Notes under the pieces: model-generated
Database searches by the model: none
What the model saw: the letters and a program-made list of their open reading frames with translations, nothing else
Told to the model about the DNA's origin: nothing
In this document: in pieces, positions 16,913 to 23,470 of the stretch
Layout: each line of letters begins with the position of its first letter
How positions within the stretch are numbered: the first letter of the stretch is position 1
Translations under genes and position numbers: made by a program
Assembly: GCA_030700065.1 (NCBI GenBank)
Contig: JAUYKH010000017.1
Coordinates: 1 to 37,585, forward strand
Direction: 5' to 3'
DNA: 37,585 bases
DNA from: a bacterium
Lineage (GTDB): Bacteria > Patescibacteriota > Doudnabacteria > UBA920 > 2-01-FULL-46-14

Positions 16913-18769
16913 CTATTCCCTCGGCTTAAACGATTTGGTCGAAGCTCCCTGCACTTCCGAAGTTACCGTTATCAGTAACTCTTTTGTGTCCGAATAGCCT
17001 CCGGCGGATACGACCAGGCTGAACACCGTGTCGTCATTTACTATATAAGTTATGCTTCCGCTTAAGCCTAGATCATTAGTAGATAGAGGCGGAAAAATAA
17101 TCGCACTGGCGTCGGGATCGATTTCCAAAAGTGATGTGGCATCCCAGGTGACCGTGATCGCCTCCCCAGCGGCCACGCTCCGGGGCTGAACATCAAACTG
17201 GACCGCGCTGAAATCGGGGATTCCGGTTGAGGGTTGAATTGTAGTGACTAAATTCTCCCAAGTACGGGAAAATTGATTCGTCCCGTCGGAGACGGTGAGC
17301 TGGAAAACGGTGTCCTCATTGATGATGTATGACAAGCTGCCGCTTGCCCCTAGTTCTTCTCCTCCCGTAGGCAGGGGAAGGATTGAAACTTGCGCTCCCG
17401 AGACGGAGGTAGCGTCCCAGGTTACCGTAACCTGCCCGCCCGCCGCGACTGATTGAGGCTGGACATCAAACTGGACAGCGTTGAAATCCGGGGATGGTAG
17501 TGGTGAGTCTTCAAAGCTAACCGTTTGTCTCGGGGAACGACAGCTAGAACTCTCCGCCAACGCCTCCCCCTTGAAAATCATTGCACTTACCGTGTCATAA
17601 ACACTAGAAACAACTGAACTTACCAAATGTTGGGATGTCTCTAACATAATTGGCGTCGCCCTCACCAACACTCGCTGCAAAGCAGAAACCTCTTCTGTTC
17701 CCTCCGGCTTGCTACCTGCCCCTAAACGGCTCAATAGCTCATCGGCCAACAAATCAGTAGCAATTGACGAAGCAACGCTTACGATGAAGCTTCGAAATGA
17801 ACTAGTGTCATAAATGGTATCCGATCCCTTTATCGCTATGTTAAATACGGCGTTTTGAGCATTTTGCTCGCCCACACTAACCAGACTCAACGAAGTTGCG
17901 ATCTCCCCGGTGGTTTTATCGCGTGCGGCTTTAAGTCCGGGCGAGGATATCTCGAGCGCCGCGGCTTGCCGTGCCCGTGCTTCATTTTGTACGCCAATAT
18001 CCTGGAACTGCAAAGTCCAAAAATCCGCGGATGCCAAAGGATTGCCCAAGCGCGCCATTTGTTCGTAGAAAACCACGCCGTCTCTCGGGTCAATTTCTGA
18101 TGCCAAAACTCCAGCGTTTCGCGCGGCCAGATAGGACGCGGCGTTACGCACTGCCAGACTATCCACCCCGCCGCAGGAAACCGACGACGTAAACAGCGAC
18201 GATGCCCCGGCAATCAAGCGCAGAGCATCTATTGCCGAATCCTCCGGATTTTCCCGGGATGATCTTACGGCCAGCTCCGCGATCTGACTTGGTGAAAACC
18301 GGGTATTGAGCGGCAAATTTTCAAAGACAGAAGCCAAGCGGACAACGCCGCCCGCGACATCTGCCGGCACTGCCTCCTCACCATATTGTTTACGCAGAGA
18401 GTCCACTAGATATTTGCTCTCTACCAGCGCGTCTTGATAAAAAAGATGATTTTTTATGCCTAATTTAGTCTCTAAATTTGTGATTAACTCGTCTGTCATA
18501 GTCTTCAAAGCACTATTCATTGCGGCAATAATACCGCCTTTGACAATTTCGTGTATCATTGCAGTCTCATCAATCTTTTGTGTCACCACCCTATTTAACC
18601 TTTGGAAATCGCCGCCGTCCCCCATGACCGGCACGGATGATCCCAAACCTGGAACACCCGGAATCGACTCTATACCTTGCGCTCTGTCGGGTAGCGCAAA
18701 AATGCCCGTTCCACAGACGATGGCCGCGAGCAGAAAAGACGCGATAATTTTTTTGCTTTTGTTTTTCAT
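16913..18769 (-). CDS. Secreted hypothetical protein with two tandem Ig-like C-terminal repeats
   Basis: Signal peptide; duplicated DF(N/S)AVQFDVQP(Q/R)SVAAG..TVTWDATS ... GSxxYIxNxDTVFxLxVS. Confidence 0.75.
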   Translation of the reverse strand: MKNKSKKIIASFLLAAIVCGTGIFALPDRAQGIESIPGVPGLGSSVPVMGDGGDFQRLNRVVTQKIDETAMIHEIVKGGIIAAMNSALKTMTDELITNLETKLGIKNHLFYQDALVESKYLVDSLRKQYGEEAVPADVAGGVVRLASVFENLPLNTRFSPSQIAELAVRSSRENPEDSAIDALRLIAGASSLFTSSVSCGGVDSLAVRNAASYLAARNAGVLASEIDPRDGVVFYEQMARLGNPLASADFWTLQFQDIGVQNEARARQAAALEISSPGLKAARDKTTGEIATSLSLVSVGEQNAQNAVFNIAIKGSDTIYDTSSFRSFIVSVASSIATDLLADELLSRLGAGSKPEGTEEVSALQRVLVRATPIMLETSQHLVSSVVSSVYDTVSAMIFKGEALAESSSCRSPRQTVSFEDSPLPSPDFNAVQFDVQPQSVAAGGQVTVTWDATSVSGAQVSILPLPTGGEELGASGSLSYIINEDTVFQLTVSDGTNQFSRTWENLVTTIQPSTGIPDFSAVQFDVQPRSVAAGEAITVTWDATSLLEIDPDASAIIFPPLSTNDLGLSGSITYIVNDDTVFSLVVSAGGYSDTKELLITVTSEVQGASTKSFKPRE

Positions 18770-18784
18770 TTTATAAACGATTTG

Positions 18785-19234
18785 CTACTTGGTTTCACAA
18801 TACGGATCGGCCAACGTGCAGCTGGTCCCGACTTTGAGAATCACTCCATCCGCGTCAGGCAAAGCAATCGCATTGATACACGCTTTCCTGAAAAGATCGT
18901 CTAACCCCGGAATATAGTTTCCTAAAGTCAAAGCCGTTACTTCGAGCTGGTGCCGCCGATAGGTCCTAGAGAAACCAAACAGGTAGTAGAGTGTTGCCGG
19001 ACTTGGCGGACCGACCACAATGTACTGAAATGGAATCGGAATAGTGAATATTGGTGGCGGTGCGGGAATTAAACACAAGAACAATGTTTTTGCTAAAACT
19101 CTCCCTCCAAACCCCTGGTTCAAAGTGATAGCTTGCGCCGGCCTGGGCTGCGCCGCGCTCCCCGCCCCCAAAACTATAATAATCAGCACCAGAACTATTT
19201 TGAAAATTGAAAATTGAAAATTGAAAATTTTCAC
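18785..19234 (-). CDS. Small secreted/membrane hypothetical protein
   Basis: ORF reported to 19339, but a GTG at 19234 overlaps the upstream stop (GTGA) and begins a signal peptide VKIFNFQFSIFKIVLVLIIIVLGAGSAAQPRPAQA. Confidence 0.65.
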   Translation of the reverse strand: MKIFNFQFSIFKIVLVLIIIVLGAGSAAQPRPAQAITLNQGFGGRVLAKTLFLCLIPAPPPIFTIPIPFQYIVVGPPSPATLYYLFGFSRTYRRHQLEVTALTLGNYIPGLDDLFRKACINAIALPDADGVILKVGTSCTLADPYCETK

Positions 19235-20196
19235 AGTCCTCCCTGATCTTTTAGTGTTTGTCCAATTTCCGCCCAAGCGACCGATTCCAAAATACCAGCT
19301 TGTTCCGCGGCCATAATCTGATAGAAAAAATCCGACCAAAATTGTTCGCTCGGTTGCGCCGGATTGTAATTATCCCTGACCAGTTCAAACATTCGTACAC
19401 CGGCTCGAAGTCCGGCAATCTTTGTTTTGTGAACAGTCAGAAGCTCTGAAGGTACGGGAGTATCTTTCAAAATTTTAATTGTCACTGTGAGTTTGGCGAT
19501 GTAGGAATCGAGTTCCCCGGCGGTCATTCCCGAGAACAGTCTCTGTTGAATGTTTTGAAGTTCCGCGTCATTCGCCGAAGTGAGTCCCTTGGTCTCTTCA
19601 AAATATTTCTCGAACGCCGGCACGTCGTTTTGATTGATAATTTTTAATTCTCTATCCTGCGGGAAATCAAGCACAACTGCCCGATCTGGTTTGAACATTT
19701 GTTCCACCTGTTCTTTTATTTTATCCTCGGTAAAATCAGCATACTCTTCCTTGCCCGCAAGATATTGCCTGACATAGTCTTTGGTTGTGTCTTTAATTTG
19801 CAAATCCCCCGGGCCATTGGGATTTTTCCCGAACGCCACCTCAAACCCGTCCATTTGTCCATCGCCGTCAGTGTCTTTACGCGTGGGGTCAGAGCCGAAG
19901 ATATACTCCTGCAAATTTGTCAGGACGTCATTATCGGGATCGCCATAAGGCCCGCCGACAGCGGGATCGTTTTCGTTGTCATTGGCAAAATATTTGATCA
20001 GCCAATCCTTTGGAAGAGTACCTGCGGTTCCCGAACCGGCAACTTGGGCGGTTTTGTTTTCTTCATCTTTTTCGTATAAATAAAAACCTGCCGCGGCCGT
20101 CCCCGCGACAAGCAAAAAAATTCCGATAGGCAAAATAAACCTCTTGAATCGGCTGCGATTGCGATTATCTATAAAATCCCTTGTTAGAAGAGGCAT
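19231..20196 (-). CDS. Membrane-anchored protein with thrombospondin type-3/EF-hand-like Ca-binding repeats
   Basis: TM near N-term; DPDNDVLTNLQEYIFGSDPTRKDTDGDGQMDGFEVAFGKNP. Confidence 0.8.
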   Translation of the reverse strand: MPLLTRDFIDNRNRSRFKRFILPIGIFLLVAGTAAAGFYLYEKDEENKTAQVAGSGTAGTLPKDWLIKYFANDNENDPAVGGPYGDPDNDVLTNLQEYIFGSDPTRKDTDGDGQMDGFEVAFGKNPNGPGDLQIKDTTKDYVRQYLAGKEEYADFTEDKIKEQVEQMFKPDRAVVLDFPQDRELKIINQNDVPAFEKYFEETKGLTSANDAELQNIQQRLFSGMTAGELDSYIAKLTVTIKILKDTPVPSELLTVHKTKIAGLRAGVRMFELVRDNYNPAQPSEQFWSDFFYQIMAAEQAGILESVAWAEIGQTLKDQGGL

Positions 20197-20494
20197 TTTT
20201 ATTTTACCCCGTTAGAGATAGGAAGCGCTTGAGGCGATTCCTCAAATATCTCTTGCCGGGTCCTGATTTAAGGTATTTCTCCCGTATTCTGGCATCATGA
20301 TCATTTAGACACGCTTCGTAGTAGATTAGTTCAAAAGGACCTCTGCCTTTGGTGGAAACGATTTTGTTACTGTTATGCAGTAAGAAGCGCTTCCGTAAAT
20401 CCTCGGTTGAACCTGTGTACCAAAGACGGTCCTTTTTACTACGCAATACGTAAGTAAAGACCATGGTATCTCTAACGGGGTGAATTTTATTTTT
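20196..20494. mobile_element. Putative GIY-YIG cassette: inverted repeats 20206-20220 / 20467-20481 with candidate target duplication TTTTATTTT
   Basis: ACCCCGTTAGAGATA ... TATCTCTAACGGGGT; TTTTATTTT immediately outside both ends. Confidence 0.6.
20204..20464 (-). CDS. GIY-YIG nuclease family protein
   Basis: VFTYVLRSKKDRLWYTGSTEDLRKRFLLHN...GPFELIYYEACLNDHDARIREKYLKSGPGKRYLRNRLKRFL. Confidence 0.92.
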   Translation of the reverse strand: MVFTYVLRSKKDRLWYTGSTEDLRKRFLLHNSNKIVSTKGRGPFELIYYEACLNDHDARIREKYLKSGPGKRYLRNRLKRFLSLTG

Positions 20495-20506
20495 GTTTAC
20501 GCTATT

Positions 20507-20568
20507 TTTGTTTCGAAATCCGTACTTTTTCTACATCTATTATATCACAAAAGTAGCCCCCCTGTCAA
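20507..20568 (-). promoter_or_regulatory. sigma70 promoter of the T4SS operon plus GAAACAAA leader motif
   Basis: minus strand TTGACA (20563-20568)-18-TATAAT (20539-20544)-24-GAAACAAA (20507-20514). Confidence 0.75.
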
Positions 20569-20658
20569 ACTTTTTCGTGGGTCAATTCAATGAGCAACCG
20601 CAACACCCGAAAAACACTGGTTCGATCTTCCAATTCCTGTTCTTTCTCCCATGCTAGC

Positions 20659-20698
20659 TTGTCTACACTATGATGGAATTACATCGTGTCGTAGACAA
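20659..20698. repeat. 40-bp palindromic inverted repeat, left copy
   Basis: TTGTCTACACTATGATGGAATTACATCGTGTCGTAGACAA; matches reverse complement of 21492-21531 at 35/40. Confidence 0.92.
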
Positions 20699-20760
20699 AA
20701 CTTTTAAGAGACTAGGGGACTTCGAGGAGTCATTGCGAGATATTTTTTTCAAAAACAGAT

Positions 20761-21435
20761 TTATAAAACCTGGGTTTTGTTAAAATGCTCCTTCAGCAAC
20801 TTTGCATCCTCCGGATCAAGTTTGATCACTTCCATTGCTGTTACGTACCTGTCCAGGCCGTAGTAGGCCGCAACAAAATCGACTTCATCGCGAGGATCGA
20901 AAGGAAAAAACCAAACCGTACGCTGCAGCGGATAAAATTTCATTGCTTTCAGTTTGTCTCGGAAAAAATCAGCACGTCGTCTCAATTCCTTCGGCACATC
21001 GGCCGCTATCACCCACCAATGACCGTTCCAGACCTTTTGCCTCTTGACCTGCAGGTTTTCAAAATGTAGCGTTTCAACTTTTTTTCTGCCTTTCTGTGTT
21101 ATCTTCATCTGGAAATCGTCGCCGTCAGGAATCAATTCGACATAACCCTTACTCTTCAAATAATAAAGCGATTTCGTGACTTTCCTCTGCTGATCTCTTC
21201 GCTTAAAATCTCGCGAACGGTAAGTACGTTTAGCCCAAGGCATTTTATCGAGAATCTGAAAAATGTTTGGTGCCACGACCGTGAGCGCCAGTGTCCCTAC
21301 GACCATACCTACCGCCAATACAACTTCGCTGACCGTTTTAAGCGTTGCTAATTGCTTCTCGGTTAATTCAAACCGCTTGATTGGAGTCCCTGCCTTGATT
21401 GACCGGGCAATTTGAGGCTTTTGATATTGTTGCAT
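20761..21435 (-). CDS. TM-wHTH-PaaX/Cas2-like protein
   Basis: ATG at 21435 (ORF extends to TTG 21450); TM VVLAVGMVVGTLALTVVAPNIF, winged helix VTKSLYYLKSKGYVELI...ITQKGRKKV, Cas2/PaaX-C-like WVIAADVPKELRRRADFFRDKLKAMKFYPLQRTVWFFPFD. Confidence 0.75.
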   Translation of the reverse strand: MQQYQKPQIARSIKAGTPIKRFELTEKQLATLKTVSEVVLAVGMVVGTLALTVVAPNIFQILDKMPWAKRTYRSRDFKRRDQQRKVTKSLYYLKSKGYVELIPDGDDFQMKITQKGRKKVETLHFENLQVKRQKVWNGHWWVIAADVPKELRRRADFFRDKLKAMKFYPLQRTVWFFPFDPRDEVDFVAAYYGLDRYVTAMEVIKLDPEDAKLLKEHFNKTQVL

Positions 21436-21469
21436 AGTGTTTATCAACAATTTTTTTGACTATAAACTG

Positions 21470-21498
21470 ATTATAAACTGGCTTATTTCTTTTGTCTA
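21470..21498 (-). promoter_or_regulatory. sigma70 promoter of PaaX/Cas2-like gene; -35 embedded in right palindrome
   Basis: TAGACA (21493-21498)-17-TATAAT (21470-21475). Confidence 0.7.
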
Positions 21499-21531
21499 CC
21501 CTGTGATGTAATTCCATCATAGTGTAGACAA
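21492..21531. repeat. 40-bp palindromic inverted repeat, right copy
   Basis: TTGTCTACCCTGTGATGTAATTCCATCATAGTGTAGACAA. Confidence 0.92.
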
Positions 21532-21536
21532 AGTAT

Positions 21537-22355
21537 TTATGCGAAAAGTGTGTTGTATAATTTATGCCAGTCGTCCAGGCTCAAATCTTGGGCGCGGGAG
21601 AGCGGGTTGAGGCCGATCTCGGTCAGTATTTTTTTATAATCACCCGCACCCAGGCCGCTTGTGAGATTATTGTGTAGCTGTTTGCGGCGGCCGGCGAAGC
21701 CGATTTTTACGAGCTGGAAGAATTTCTTTTCATCCACCCCAAATCGCGGCTTTGGCAGAACCTTTAGTCTCACGATCGCGGAATCAACCTGGGGCTCGGG
21801 ATAAAAATTCCCTTTCCCTACGATAGAAATTATCTCGGGGTCGGAATAAAATTGCGCGCTCACTGACAAAAGCGACATCTCCCCCGGCCGCGCCGTGAGC
21901 CGTTCGGCAACTTCTTTTTGCAAAAGCAAAACCATCAGGGATGGTTGATTCTCTGCGGTAAGAAAATTTTGGATGATCTTGCCGGTAAGGTAATAAGGGA
22001 TGTTGGCGAGAAGCTTGTAGCTGGTAGCTTGCAGCTGGTAGCTTGCAGGTTGAAAAAACAGCGCGTCTTTGTGAATGAGTTTGACATTCTTGTATCTCTT
22101 CAAAATCTTCCGCAGGGCCTGGTAGATCTTCTCGTCTTTTTCCACGGCCAAAACTTTCCCGGCTTCTTCGGCCAGGCGCATTGTCAAAATCCCCAAACCC
22201 GGGCCGATTTCGAGGACAAAATCATTTTGATCGAGCTCCCCTGCTTCAACGATTTTATCAAGCACCTCTTCGGATAATAAAAAATTTTGCCCCAGAAGTT
22301 TGTTGGGCTTGATGTGAAAGCGGGACAGCAAGGATTTAAGCTGGTTTACAGTCAT
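21537..22355 (-). CDS. ksgA: 16S rRNA (adenine1518/1519-N6,N6)-dimethyltransferase
   Basis: KPNKLLGQNFL, VLEIGPGLGILT, LLANIPYYLTGKI motifs; ATG at 22355 preferred to the TTG at 22364. Confidence 0.95.
   Translation of the reverse strand: MTVNQLKSLLSRFHIKPNKLLGQNFLLSEEVLDKIVEAGELDQNDFVLEIGPGLGILTMRLAEEAGKVLAVEKDEKIYQALRKILKRYKNVKLIHKDALFFQPASYQLQATSYKLLANIPYYLTGKIIQNFLTAENQPSLMVLLLQKEVAERLTARPGEMSLLSVSAQFYSDPEIISIVGKGNFYPEPQVDSAIVRLKVLPKPRFGVDEKKFFQLVKIGFAGRRKQLHNNLTSGLGAGDYKKILTEIGLNPLSRAQDLSLDDWHKLYNTLFA
22011..22052. repeat. In-frame repeat insertion in ksgA
   Basis: agcttgtagctggtagcttgcagctggtagcttgcaggt encodes PASYQLQATSYKL immediately before LANIPYY. Confidence 0.75.
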
Positions 22356-22443
22356 AATTTTCAATTTATCAAATTTACAAACTGCTTGGAAAATTGAGAC
22401 ATTGGAAATTGATTGAAAATTGAATATTAAAAATTGGAAATTA
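22356..22443. repeat. A/T-rich inverted-arm repeat between ksgA and G5/RlpA gene
   Basis: aattttcaatttatcaaatttacaaa...gaaaattgagacattggaaattgattgaaaattgaatattaaaaattggaaatta. Confidence 0.75.
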
Positions 22444-23358
22444 TTTGAGGAGTTCCACCCTCACCCCGATCGTTCCGGCGCCCAAGGGGGCGAACTGTTT
22501 GAATGCCACTGAATCCAAATCGATGACTCTGTCGGGATGAATGGCCTGCTCCGGGCCGCGATCGTTGATCCTGACAATTATGCTTTTGCCTGACACAAGA
22601 CTGGTTACGCGCACATACTGTCCCTTGTCGTAAGAGGGGTGGGCCGCGCACATACAGACTTTGTAAGCATACCAGCTGGCGCGCCCTTCTTCCACCCTTT
22701 CGATTTCAACCCTGGTTCCGAATTTTCGGATTTCTTTGACTGGATTTGCCAGCACGTTGGTCGTCAATAACTTTCTCCTAGTCTCGACGCCATTCTTATA
22801 AGTGATCAAAAACTTTTTGGCGACTGAACCGGGCTTTCCGGGTTCAATCACCTCTTCCCTTCCGTAATACATCGCGGAATCCTGTTCAATCAAAATTTCA
22901 TAGGGAATTTCCGCTGTTTCATCCACCTCGAGATCCACAATCCGATCAATCACGATTTCGAGATTGTCCGCCAGAAAGGCGTTGAGCGGAGGGGTAACCC
23001 GATCCTGCGGTGCCAGTCCGATTTTCTGCTCATATAAAACATCGCCCACGCTGTCACTTTGCGTCGCCAGAAAAGTTTCCTCGCCTCCGTCAATAATTTT
23101 TACTGTCACCGGCCGCTTTAATACGATTCGCATCCCTTGGTTTACCGCCTCGTCCCCGGAAACGAGAGCGAAACTCGGGTTTAAATTCTGTTCAGTCAAT
23201 ATCTCGCCGACTGTTTTGGCATAGGTTGCCACCTCAAACACTAAGTTGCGGTTGGCGATTACAACGAACTTGGCAGTAGTCTGTTTCTCGGGTGCTAAAT
23301 AAAAATAAAAAGTCGGGATAATCAGAAATATTAAAATTATTGAAACTAGTTTCCGCAT
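22441..23358 (-). CDS. DUF348/G5-domain protein with RlpA-like/3D domain
   Basis: DUF348-like repeats, G5 region (PGKPGSVAKKFLITYKNGVETRRKLL), RlpA-like GRASWYAYKVCMCAAHPSYDKG..VRINDRGP; ATG at 23358. Confidence 0.85.
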   Translation of the reverse strand: MRKLVSIILIFLIIPTFYFYLAPEKQTTAKFVVIANRNLVFEVATYAKTVGEILTEQNLNPSFALVSGDEAVNQGMRIVLKRPVTVKIIDGGEETFLATQSDSVGDVLYEQKIGLAPQDRVTPPLNAFLADNLEIVIDRIVDLEVDETAEIPYEILIEQDSAMYYGREEVIEPGKPGSVAKKFLITYKNGVETRRKLLTTNVLANPVKEIRKFGTRVEIERVEEGRASWYAYKVCMCAAHPSYDKGQYVRVTSLVSGKSIIVRINDRGPEQAIHPDRVIDLDSVAFKQFAPLGAGTIGVRVELLK

Positions 23359-23470
23359 TAAAATTTTCAATTCTCAATTTACAATTTTCATTGAATTTTC
23401 AATTTCTAATTTCCTAATGTTTGAAAATTGGGCATTGGAAATTGATTGAAAAATTAAAAATTGGAAATTT
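23358..23470. repeat. A/T-rich inverted-arm repeat between G5/RlpA gene and pcrA
   Basis: aaaattttcaattctcaatttacaattttcattgaattttcaatttc...tgtttgaaaattgggcattggaaattgattgaaaaattaaaaattggaaatttt. Confidence 0.8.

Noticed and set aside
19235-19339. Upstream extension of the 18785 ORF to 19339
   Set aside because: Would overlap the preceding gene by ~100 bp and lacks a signal peptide at its start; the GTGA-coupled start at 19234 fits better.
20761-21435. CRISPR-Cas adaptation module
   Set aside because: The C-terminal segment is Cas2/PaaX-like, but no repeat-spacer array, cas1 or effector is present, so no CRISPR feature is called.
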